From: Nocardia kruczakiae NBRC 101016
GTDB lineage: Bacteria > Actinomycetota > Actinomycetes > Mycobacteriales > Mycobacteriaceae
Reading direction: 5' to 3'
Assembly (NCBI RefSeq): GCF_001612965.1
Contig: NZ_BDBL01000036.1
Span: forward strand, 1 to 64,000
DNA: 64,000 nt
The translations under genes were made by a program, and so were the position numbers. The stretch's first letter is position 1. Each line of letters begins with the position of its first letter. The notes beneath the pieces were generated by a model. It was not told the DNA's origin. It worked only from the letters and a program-made list of their open reading frames with translations, and did no database searches. Positions 1-6,913 of this stretch are shown piece by piece.

Positions 1-2
1 CG

Positions 3-2513
3 GTGGGTGTGCCACCAAGGCCGAGCGAGCCGCCATCTGCTGGCGTGCCATCCAAGCCGACCGAACCCCCCCTGAGGGGTGATGCGGGGGCCGATGGTGG
101 TGTGCCGCTTCTACAAGAGGTGTGGAAAGGGCGAGCAGGGGTTGCGAGTGCTGACGACGTAGCTCGCTTGATGGCCGGATACGACCTTCCTGAGGGTGTT
201 CCGCAGAACCGGGTACACCTCGCCATCAATGACGCTCTACGAGTCACTCGGCAGAGCGGCGGCGGGTTCGACGACTTCGTCAGAAATGTCGACACCCGTC
301 TGAAGGCGTACAAAATTAGCCTGGATGAGCCGTCGGCCGCGTCGGAGAGGTCGACAAGTGAGCGATCTTCGCGTGAGTCGGATGCGAATACCACAGAGCC
401 GAAGGGTGATTCAGGGAAGGAATCGTCGGCCGACTCCGCCAGGGCGCCCAAGCCGGACGAATCGCCGGGACGGCGGGATCCGAGTAAGCCAAACGACGCA
501 GACCGGCCGCCACTTTCGCCACCGGGCCGACCTGAGAGCCCGGCGGCTCGTCCGGGTAGCGAGGGGGACGGTAGTACAGGCAAGCCCGCGAAGAGCGGCG
601 ACGGCTCGCGTGGGGACGGTGAAGCCGGCTCGGGCGCGGGGAAGGGGAAGAAGAGCGGCGACGGTTCGGCTGGGGACGGCGAGGGCGGCTCGGGTCCGGG
701 GAAGGGTAAGAAGAGCGACGCCTCTGAGGGGGAGGGTAAGGACGAGTCGGCCAAGAAGGGCAAGACAGGCAAGAAGAGCGACGACGCCTCTGACGGGGAG
801 GGTAAGGACGAGTCGGCCAAGAAGGGCAAGACAGGCAAGAAGAGCGACGACGCCTCTGACGGGGAGGGTAAGGACGAGTCGGCCAAGAAAGGGAAGACAG
901 GCAAGAAGAGCGACGACGCCTCTGACGGGGAGGGTAAGGACGAGTCGGCCAAGAAAGGCAAAAAAGGCAAAAAGGGCGGTTCCGACGACGACGTGGAGAC
1001 CGGGACCAAATCCGAAGGCGTCGACGACAAGAGCAAGGACGACAAGGGTGCCGACGACAAGGCGGCCGACGACAAGGGTGCCGACGACAAGGCGGCCGAC
1101 GACAAGGGCGACAAGAACAAGAAGAAGTCCGACGACGATGACGACGACCCCGCCAAGAAGAAGATGAGCAAGGGCAAGAAGCTTCTTCTGGGGGCCGCCG
1201 CCGTCGGCGCCGTCGGCTATTTCGCCTCGAACCACTGGTCGCCGTGGGGGCACCAGGGCGACGACGGTGGGTCGGGCGCTGGATCGGGTGAAGGCAGCGG
1301 CTCCGGTTCGGGATCCGGATCCGGTTCGGGGTCTCCGGCGCCGATCACCCCGACCGTTCCGAGTACGGCCACCGAGCCGACTCTGCTGAGGCCGACCGCG
1401 CCCTCCGGTTACTCGTATACGCCGACTTCGCCCTCTGCTCTGACGCCGACACAGCTGGGCCCGTCCTCGTCGGGGTCGGCGCCGAACGACGGCGCGTGGT
1501 CGAACGACCCGACTTCGCTGGATCCGACCACGCCGGGTTCCCAGCCGACCACCCCCGGTTCGCTCCCGGACGACGGTTCCTCCTCCGATGGTTCCGGCAG
1601 CCTCGCCCAAGATCCCAGCCAACTGTCTCCGGGGACCGGTCTCGGCAGTGGCGGCAGCGGGGTTTTCGGCGGTGGCGGCACGAGTGCCGATCCGATGGGC
1701 GGTATGGGAAACCTGCTGGGGGCCGCGATGGCCGCCATGACCATGATGTCCATGGGATCCGGTGTGGGACCGGACGACAGCGGTCAGGACCCGTATTACT
1801 ACGACGACGGCGCCGTCGCGCAAGCGCCGCAACCCGCGCCGGCCCCCGCACCCGCCGCCGACAGCGGTGAGGGTTCTGGTTCGGGTGAGGGCTCGGGGTC
1901 TGGTTCTGGTGAGGGTTCAGGGTCCGGCTCTGGTGAGGGCTCGGGCTCTGGTTCCGGTGAGGGCTCGGGGTCCGGCTCCGGTGACGGTTCGGGTTCCGGC
2001 TCCGGTGACGGTTCGGGTTCCGGCTCCGGTGACGGTTCGGGGTCGGGCTCCGGCCACGGTTCGGGGTCGGGCTCCGGATCCGGTTCGGGTTCCGGTGAGG
2101 GCTCGGGTTCTGGCGACGGATCCGGCTCCGGCAATGCCTCGGGTTCCGGTTCCGGTGACGGTTCGGCCTCCGGTTCCGGCGATGCGTCGGGTTCCGGTTC
2201 CGGTGACGGTTCGGCCTCCGGTTCCGGTGCCGCCTCGGGTTCGGGCTCCGGCACTACCTCGGCTTCCGGCCAGGGGTCGGGCACGGCCTCGGCGCACAGC
2301 TCCGGTCCGGGCGATACCGCGAATTCCGGTGCCGACTCGGCGAATTCGAGTTCCGATTCGAATCCCGCCGCCGAGCCCACCGCCGTCCCGGCGAACTATC
2401 GCCCGGGAGATCGCTGGCAGTTCGGCATATCCCCGCCCGGCTCACATCCCTGGCAGCGACTCGCCACCACCAGCCCCGCGAACGGCTCCAACCCACCGCC
2501 GACCAAGACCTGA
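3..2513 (+). CDS. Giant low-complexity membrane protein, 5' end outside the window
   Basis: The frame is open to the left edge, so only the C-terminal 836 residues are visible. In order: a short ordinary-looking segment (about residues 40-115), a charged Lys/Asp/Glu/Ser stretch (about 116-390) with a 22-residue unit repeated four times, one hydrophobic segment near 392-412 (LLLGAAAVGAVGYFASNHW), then a long Gly/Ser/Pro-rich tail with hundreds of SGSG-type residues and a Met/Gly patch near 560-590. The single membrane helix after a charged region suggests a surface or envelope protein with a disordered tail. I do not recognise the family and no enzymatic motif is visible. A terminator-like hairpin follows 15 bases after the stop. 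The low complexity keeps several other frames open here, and those are shadows. Confidence 0.8.
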   Translation: MGVPPRPSEPPSAGVPSKPTEPPLRGDAGADGGVPLLQEVWKGRAGVASADDVARLMAGYDLPEGVPQNRVHLAINDALRVTRQSGGGFDDFVRNVDTRLKAYKISLDEPSAASERSTSERSSRESDANTTEPKGDSGKESSADSARAPKPDESPGRRDPSKPNDADRPPLSPPGRPESPAARPGSEGDGSTGKPAKSGDGSRGDGEAGSGAGKGKKSGDGSAGDGEGGSGPGKGKKSDASEGEGKDESAKKGKTGKKSDDASDGEGKDESAKKGKTGKKSDDASDGEGKDESAKKGKTGKKSDDASDGEGKDESAKKGKKGKKGGSDDDVETGTKSEGVDDKSKDDKGADDKAADDKGADDKAADDKGDKNKKKSDDDDDDPAKKKMSKGKKLLLGAAAVGAVGYFASNHWSPWGHQGDDGGSGAGSGEGSGSGSGSGSGSGSPAPITPTVPSTATEPTLLRPTAPSGYSYTPTSPSALTPTQLGPSSSGSAPNDGAWSNDPTSLDPTTPGSQPTTPGSLPDDGSSSDGSGSLAQDPSQLSPGTGLGSGGSGVFGGGGTSADPMGGMGNLLGAAMAAMTMMSMGSGVGPDDSGQDPYYYDDGAVAQAPQPAPAPAPAADSGEGSGSGEGSGSGSGEGSGSGSGEGSGSGSGEGSGSGSGDGSGSGSGDGSGSGSGDGSGSGSGHGSGSGSGSGSGSGEGSGSGDGSGSGNASGSGSGDGSASGSGDASGSGSGDGSASGSGAASGSGSGTTSASGQGSGTASAHSSGPGDTANSGADSANSSSDSNPAAEPTAVPANYRPGDRWQFGISPPGSHPWQRLATTSPANGSNPPPTKT
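721..984 (+). repeat. Four tandem 66-bp coding repeats
   Basis: A 66-bp unit begins at 721, 787, 853 and 919 and encodes a 22-residue motif of the type SDGEGKDESAKKGKTGKK. The copies differ at only a few bases (for example aag/aaa lysine codons), which points to recent duplication. The unit length is a multiple of three, so copy number can change without breaking the frame. Confidence 0.9.
1860..2275 (+). repeat. Gly-Ser (SGSGEG/SGSGDG) coding repeat tract
   Basis: About 140 codons of near-continuous Gly-Ser dipeptides with a periodic Glu, Asp, His or Ala. The tract is built from 18-24 bp degenerate units such as ggttcgggttccggctccgg. It forms the disordered C-terminal tail of the membrane protein that starts before the window. 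Confidence 0.85.
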
Positions 2514-2527
2514 GCGTACGCACGAAA

Positions 2528-2560
2528 AAACCGGTGCGGGTCGCGAACCCACACCGGTTT
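2528..2560. terminator. Bidirectional terminator-like hairpin at the left island edge
   Basis: Arms 2528-2541 and 2547-2560 pair with one C/A mismatch around a 5-base loop. An A run precedes the hairpin and Ts follow it, so it can terminate the rightward upstream gene. It is the equivalent of the hairpin after fadE23 at 6768-6803, and so is probably the original fadE23 terminator, stranded here when the island inserted. Confidence 0.7.
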
Positions 2561-2576
2561 TCCGTTGTCCCGCAAT

Positions 2577-2669
2577 CTACTTCAGCTGCGCGCTGGTCAG
2601 CTCGAGCACGCGCCGCGCCACGATCAGCTGCTGGATCTGCTGGGTGCCTTCGAAGATGTCGAGAATCTT
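2577..2669 (-). repeat. attL: duplicated 3' end of fadE23 (30 codons plus stop)
   Basis: On the minus strand these 93 bases encode the last 30 residues of the acyl-CoA dehydrogenase at 6821-8059, ending in LELTSAQLK and a stop. They differ from the intact end (LELSSAQLK) at only two bases. Identity stops abruptly at 2669. The last 26 bases, 2644-2669, are identical to 6888-6913 and are the best candidate for the attachment core. Confidence 0.88.
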
Positions 2670-2851
2670 TCAGCAGAAGTTGTGCGATCTCGACGGATGG
2701 CCCGGATATCCGATCTGCGCTGCGGCTTTCTGTCTTCGTGGTTCTTGGTGTTTCTGGGCACTTTCCGATGCTCGGCGGCCTGGGGACGGCCTGGGGGAGA
2801 TGTCGGCGAACTGAGGCCTTGCGGGTCTGCGCTAGCGGTTACGAGCAACTT

Positions 2852-2877
2852 CGACCGGTTTCGGCGACCGGTTTCGG
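2852..2877 (+). repeat. Two tandem copies of a 13-bp sequence before the SLATT-type gene
   Basis: The unit cgaccggtttcgg occurs twice back to back, ending 14 bases before the GTG start at 2892. Its position just upstream of the start makes it a candidate regulator-binding or promoter-proximal element. Otherwise 2670-2891 holds no gene that I can support. Confidence 0.5.
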
Positions 2878-2891
2878 CCATACTGAACCAT

Positions 2892-3425
2892 GTGCCGTCG
2901 ACCGAGGATTCCACATCCAGCGAGAGCCTTGTAACTGAGCAGGCGTACGAGCCTTCGATCACGCCAGAGAACTACATCACTGATCGCTTAGAGCAGTACC
3001 AAGGTTGGTATGACAAGAAGGCTGTCAAGATGAAGGCCAATCATCTTCGGATACGGGTCGTGTCCGTCGGTGGTGGTATTACGGTCCCCGCTCTCGTCAA
3101 CCTCCCGTTCTCGTGGGCTACAGTCGTCGTCACCATCGTGAGTCTGATTGTGGCGTGCTCAGTTTCGCTCGACAGCGTGTTCAAGTACCGAGAGCAGTGG
3201 AAGAACTACAGATCTACTGAACAGCTACTCGGTCACGAGAAGGTCTACTTCCGCACGAGGACTGGCGCCTACGAAGGATTGGATGAGGCGACGGCGTTCC
3301 GAAACTTGGTGGAGCGAGTCGAAGGCGCGATCGCGGCCGAAAATTCAGCAACATTGAATGTCATGACCACCGCCCAACAGGTCACTGAGCCCGACTACGC
3401 GCGCTATGCCGCAGCAGCGTCGTGA
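2892..3425 (+). CDS. DUF4231/SLATT-type two-helix membrane protein
   Basis: 177 residues from GTG 2892. The frame is open further upstream, but that part runs through the att repeat. Two adjacent hydrophobic helices lie near residues 52-72 and 75-95. They are followed by the conserved region FKYREQWKNYRSTEQLLGHE and a YFRTRTGAY block, then an amphipathic FRNLVERVEGAIAAEN stretch. This order matches my memory of DUF4231, a member of the SLATT group of two-TM proteins. SLATT proteins are predicted effectors in bacterial conflict systems, often next to nucleotide-signal sensors. No SLOG or cyclase-like partner is visible here. The next gene starts 159 bases downstream on the same strand and is abortive-infection-like. 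Family assignment is fairly sure, and a defence role is inference. Confidence 0.75.
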   Translation: MPSTEDSTSSESLVTEQAYEPSITPENYITDRLEQYQGWYDKKAVKMKANHLRIRVVSVGGGITVPALVNLPFSWATVVVTIVSLIVACSVSLDSVFKYREQWKNYRSTEQLLGHEKVYFRTRTGAYEGLDEATAFRNLVERVEGAIAAENSATLNVMTTAQQVTEPDYARYAAAAS

Positions 3426-3584
3426 CTAACCGCCTTCTGCTCCGGAGGCAGCCCCGTTGGGTATTGCGAGGTTTGGGGCTGGGCGCTCCCGTATGGCGAG
3501 CAGTGGGTTCTGTATGCGTTCGTACGGCGGCATCGGTACTACTTGTGACATCGTGGTGACACTGTGATGTGGCACCATTGATCA

Positions 3585-4484
3585 ATGAACACCCTGAACA
3601 GCGGCGATACTGAAGAGGCATGGGCTCCATTCGGTTTGGATGATGAAGAGGTTGCTGCTCGGACGGCGCTCGATCCGGGGATCTCTTACTGGCTCGCAAA
3701 TTCCTTATGGGAGTGGGTGCTTGAGAGGCTGATTCGTAACAGCACCGACACCGCCGTTGGCAAGGTGATCTGGTGGGACATGGAGAAGGTCAGGCGCTGC
3801 GAGCGAGTGCTTAGGGTGCCGGTCCCTGTCGTCTTCGGAGACACCGCCCTGGACGCCGACAGTGCGCTGGACCATCTAAGGCGTACTTTTGGGAAAACTG
3901 AGAAGCTTTCGTGGCAACTCGTCGATCTTTGTCTGTCGTCTGCCACCTCATCGGCGGCGTCGAAGATGGAGAACATCCTCACCGAAGCTGGCTCGGCGTG
4001 GACTGTCGGACAGCGACAAGGAAAGCGCGGCTTGGTGCAGCGCATGCCGGATGGTGTAGTCGCGGCAGCTGATAAGGCGTTTACGTACGGTGATGCTGGC
4101 AAGCGGCTAGCGTCAGCCTGGGAAGCTGCATTCGGTGTGAACCCAGACCCCGAGAGTGCTTATTCGCGCGCAGTTAAGGCAGTTGAGGACGCTGCGATCC
4201 CAGTCGTGAGCCCAAAGAACAAGTCCGCCACGCTCGGGACGGTCATCGCGGAAATCCGTAACGGTGGCAAGTTCAAGCTTCCGCATCTGCGAGAGCACGC
4301 AGATGCACAGACGCACGATGTCCTCTTGTCCATGCTCCAAATGCTCTGGACCGGACAACACGATCGGCACGGCGGCCCCTCTGCGGTCGCAGTCCCGAAC
4401 GTCACGCAGGAGGAAGCCGAGACTGCGGTTGTGTTGGCGGTGAGCTTGGTCGGCTGGTTCGCAACCGGCAAGGTTCAGAAGTAG
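3585..4484 (+). CDS. Abortive-infection-like protein (possible HEPN/Abi C-terminal fold)
   Basis: 299 residues. The N-terminal half has no motif I recognise. The C-terminal part (about 180-299) has the pattern AYSRAVKAVEDAAIPVV, then ATLGTVIAEIR, then LLSMLQMLWTGQHDRHGG, then EEAETAVVLAVSLVGWF. This resembles abortive-infection C-terminal domains, helical folds of the HEPN type with a conserved RHGG-like motif. A damaged relative lies at 24030-24618, beside ssrA. The gene follows the DUF4231/SLATT-type gene on the same strand inside the island, so a two-gene defence module is plausible but unproven. No Shine-Dalgarno is evident before ATG 3585, so it may be leaderless. A small inverted repeat (acatc...gatgt) lies about 15-40 bases upstream. 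Confidence 0.7.
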   Translation: MNTLNSGDTEEAWAPFGLDDEEVAARTALDPGISYWLANSLWEWVLERLIRNSTDTAVGKVIWWDMEKVRRCERVLRVPVPVVFGDTALDADSALDHLRRTFGKTEKLSWQLVDLCLSSATSSAASKMENILTEAGSAWTVGQRQGKRGLVQRMPDGVVAAADKAFTYGDAGKRLASAWEAAFGVNPDPESAYSRAVKAVEDAAIPVVSPKNKSATLGTVIAEIRNGGKFKLPHLREHADAQTHDVLLSMLQMLWTGQHDRHGGPSAVAVPNVTQEEAETAVVLAVSLVGWFATGKVQK

Positions 4485-4512
4485 CCGCACCGGACAGAAC
4501 TAAGCGTCGGCG

Positions 4513-4702
4513 GTGGCCCTGGTGGTGGTCGGGATGCGGCATAGAGGTGGGTTGGCTTCCGCCTGCCCCATAGGGCCTGCCCTTCTCGCGTAGAGGCTCC
4601 GGGGTCAAGGGTGGGCGAATGCCCATCACGTAGTGACGCGCAGCGCCCTTGAGGCTGGAGGGGCGCGGGAACACAATGCAGGCCGACCACCACCAGGGCC
4701 AC
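4513..4702. repeat. 190-bp segment bounded by perfect 20-bp inverted repeats (MITE-like)
   Basis: The 20 bases at 4513-4532 are the exact reverse complement of 4683-4702. Between them lies the first cloverleaf repeat (4605-4652) and no ORF with coding character. Terminal inverted repeats on a short non-coding segment resemble a miniature transposable element or a large RNA hairpin. No clear target-site duplication is visible. The rest of the 4485-4982 gap shows nothing else I can name. Confidence 0.6.
4605..4652. repeat. Cloverleaf-folding repeat, copy 1
   Basis: These 48 bases fold with no unpaired junction bases. The outer stem is 4605-4611 with 4646-4652 (7 bp). Inside are three hairpins: 4612-4616/4621-4625 (loop gaat), 4626-4629/4633-4636 (loop gta) and 4637-4639/4643-4645 (loop gca). 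A second copy at 5223-5268 keeps every stem while its loops and outer stem change. Confidence 0.75.
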
Positions 4703-4982
4703 GTGGCCGAAGGACACGCAAATCAGTAGATCGGGCCGAATCGTCGACCGGCGCCAGGGCTCTCTATCTACTAGATATAAGGCGAATTCGGCAGCGCCTC
4801 AACGCAAGTTGTGGCGGAAACCCGGTGCGGACGGAAGGACCGTCGTCCGCACCGGGTAACCGGCGTCCCGATGTGACCAGCATCGGGGTGATCGGCTGGA
4901 GTCGACGTCGTTGGCGACTCACTCACCGGCGGCGCTGCCGGTGGCCGAAGCGAGGGGGAAGGGGGCCGCAGCCCCCTCCGGG

Positions 4983-5156
4983 TCACTCGTAGGCGGCTGC
5001 GGGGTCGTAGGCGTCGGCGGCTGCCTGGTTGGCGAGGTCCTGCGCGTGGTGCGGGTGGCAGCGGTAGGTGGTGCGTCCGAACATGGCGGGCTGGGTCTCG
5101 GTGGCGGGGGCGTCGCAACCGCGGATTCCGCAGATGTAAGTGGTGGTGGTGCTCAT
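4983..5156 (-). CDS. 57-residue Cys/His-rich small protein
   Basis: The start is ATG 5156, chosen because a good Shine-Dalgarno (aggaagg) lies just upstream on the minus strand. The protein has a CGIRGC motif near residue 9 and a CHPHH cluster near residue 33, which could make a small zinc-binding knuckle. The C-terminus is Ala/Asp-rich. I do not recognise the family. It sits alone between the two cloverleaf repeats, opposite in strand to the rest of the island cargo. Small zinc-finger-like proteins on mobile elements are often regulators or excision partners, but that role is only a guess here. Confidence 0.6.
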   Translation of the reverse strand: MSTTTTYICGIRGCDAPATETQPAMFGRTTYRCHPHHAQDLANQAAADAYDPAAAYE

Positions 5157-5222
5157 CGGGAGGTCCTTCCTCGTTGCTGGGGTCGATCTGGGCTTGTCCA
5201 GACCGCCGGTGTGGGGTGCGGA

Positions 5223-5268
5223 AAAGGGTGGGCGAATGCCCATCACGAAGTGACGCGTAGCGCCCTTT
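5223..5268. repeat. Cloverleaf-folding repeat, copy 2
   Basis: Same architecture as 4605-4652: outer stem 5223-5228/5263-5268, hairpins 5229-5233/5238-5242, 5243-5246/5250-5253 and 5254-5256/5260-5262. Loops read gaa and gta instead of gta and gca, and one outer pair is A-T instead of C-G, a compensatory change. The remainder of the gap 5157-5612 has no gene I can support. 5560-5690 is an extremely GC-rich patch of small palindromes (for example ggcgccgcgtggcggcgcc). Confidence 0.75.
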
Positions 5269-5612
5269 GGAGTGCCCTGCGTCGGTGGTATGCCTTCGGC
5301 GGATCGTCCATAGCAATGGAAGGATCGGTGAGCGCTGGAACCTGCTGGTGTGGAATCGAACTGCGTCGGCCCCAACACCGAGATCCTGGTGAGCTTCCTC
5401 GGATATCCGGCTACCGAGGGCGACCACAGCCGGTCGACTGAGCTGGTGGCCGGCCGATTCGGTCCTCGGCTGCGGGAGGCCCGGCCGGGTACGGCAGACG
5501 TCGCGCCCAGCACTGCCACGTCGTTGCATGAAGTGGTCAGATAGGAACGGGCGGCGTTCTACCACGTCGCCAGAGCGGCGCCGACGCGCCCGACGCGCCC
5601 GCTTGCCGCAGC

Positions 5613-6727
5613 TTGCGTAGGCGGGCGGTTGCGCGGCGCCGCGTGGCGGCGCCGCTAGGCGGCGCGCCAGCGCCGCCCTTGATCGAGGTCGAGTCGGACA
5701 AGCGTGAGGGCAAGTACATCGATCCGCGGGCAGGGCGACGGAAGTTTCGGCAACAGGGTGATAGCTGGGTGAAGGCACAGAGCCCTGATCCGGCCACCCG
5801 GGAAGCCCTGCGTAGCCGCCTGGAAAGCCGCATCTATCCAGTTTTCGGGGATATGTGGCTCGGAAGCATTGGCCCGGCGAATCTCCGGGATTGGATCGAC
5901 GATTTGGACACACGGAAGTACGCGGACAACTACAAAGCTGTGTTGTTCGACATCGTGGCAGGGATCTTCGACTCGGCGATTGATGACAAGCTGATCCGCG
6001 AGAACCCCTGTCACGCGAAGTCCGTGCGCCGGCCGATTCGCAGAAGCCCGAAAGTTGTTGTGTGGCCCCATGAACGGGTCCGGGCCGTGCGGGGAGCTAT
6101 GAGTAAGCGCTACGACATCGCGGTGCCGTTGGGTGCCGGGCTGGGCTGCCGCCAGGGTGAAATCGTTGGATTCTCGCCGGAGCTGGATATCGACCGTGAA
6201 GCTGGTGTGGCCCATGTGCAGCGGCAAGTGAAGCTCGTGAAGGGGAAGTTGATGTTTGCCCTGCCCAAGCGGGGAAAGACACGTTTTGTGCCGCTGGCTC
6301 CGGCATTACTGGGTGACATCGACGATACATGGAGCAGTACCCGCCCGTATGTGTGACCTTGCCATGGGGCAGCGCTGACGGCGAACCAGTGACCGTTCCG
6401 CTGATGATCACGCATCCGAATGGAGGTGCCATCGGAGGCGACCTGTTCACCAAAATCGCTTGGCGCCCAGCGTTTTCCAAGGCAGGGTTGGAATATCAGA
6501 ACCGCGCTGATGGGATGCACGCGCTTCGGCATCTGTACGCCTCGACACTCCTAGCGCGCGGAGTGTCGATCAAAGAGCTGGCGGAGTATCTCGGCCACGC
6601 CGATCCGGGGTTCACGCTGAAGTTCTATGCGCACCTGCTCGATGACAGCCACGAACGTGCACGACTCGCAGTGGATGCGGCCTGGAAAGACTGGTATCCG
6701 AGCGATGACGGCCTAGCGGCGGCCTGA
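5613..6727 (+). pseudogene. Tyrosine recombinase (integrase), frameshifted
   Basis: Two overlapping frames, 5613-6356 and 6329-6727, together make one phage-type tyrosine integrase. The first carries the SAM-like core-binding region and the first catalytic Arg (GLGCRQGE, R180). The second carries HALRH, LGHADPG and the catalytic Tyr in KFYAHL. Loss of one base near 6326-6327 explains the break: adding a base after 6326 would read on as Asp-Tyr-Met-Glu-Gln. The N-terminal arm-binding domain also looks replaced by a GC-rich Arg/Ala/Pro stretch (residues 1-22). The gene lies beside attR, the usual place. It is either inactive or there is a sequencing error at one base. A programmed frameshift is less likely because no slippery run is evident. 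Confidence 0.85.
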
Positions 6728-6767
6728 GAGGGAATCTTGATCGGAACAGCGTGTCCAGGAACGAAAG

Positions 6768-6803
6768 AACCGGTGCGAGTCATGAAGCGGACTCGCACCG
6801 GTT
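6768..6803 (-). terminator. Terminator of fadE23 carried by the island
   Basis: Perfect 13-bp arms, 6768-6780 and 6791-6803, with a 10-base loop. Read on the minus strand, the hairpin is followed by a T-rich stretch. The equivalent hairpin at 2528-2560 differs in loop and stem sequence, so the island brought its own version. Confidence 0.8.
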
Positions 6804-6820
6804 TTCCGTTGTCCCGCAAC

Positions 6821-6913
6821 CTACTTCAGCTGCGCGCTGCTCAGCTCGAGCACGCGCCGCGCCACGATCAGCTGCTGGATCTGCTGCGTGCCTTCGAAGA
6901 TGTCGAGAATCTT
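6821..6913 (-). repeat. attR: island-supplied 3' end of fadE23
   Basis: This is the partner of 2577-2669, with 91 of 93 bases identical. 6888-6913 is the identical 26-bp core. Bases to the left of the crossover come from the island and rebuild the last residues of the dehydrogenase in frame. Confidence 0.88.

Larger units (their letters stand above)
2644..6913. mobile_element. Integrated island in the 3' end of fadE23
   Basis: The segment is bounded by a perfect 26-bp direct repeat (2644-2669 and 6888-6913) inside a longer near-identical duplication of the fadE23 tail and its terminator. A tyrosine integrase gene lies next to the right boundary, as is usual for such elements. The right-hand copy rebuilds a complete fadE23, so insertion does not damage the host gene. 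Cargo is a DUF4231/SLATT-type protein, an abortive-infection-like protein, a small Cys/His protein and cloverleaf repeats. I see no replication or conjugation genes in this 4.3 kb, so it looks like a small, possibly immobilised, integrative element. Its coding regions look lower in GC than the flanks by eye. Confidence 0.82.

Noticed and set aside
1860..2275. Possible CRISPR-like array from regular repeats
   Set aside because: The units are degenerate, of varying length, and in frame with a Gly-Ser coding tract; there are no unique spacers.
2565..2891. N-terminal extension of the DUF4231/SLATT-type protein
   Set aside because: The open frame passes through the att repeat and lacks the pattern of the rest of the protein; GTG 2892 is a better start.
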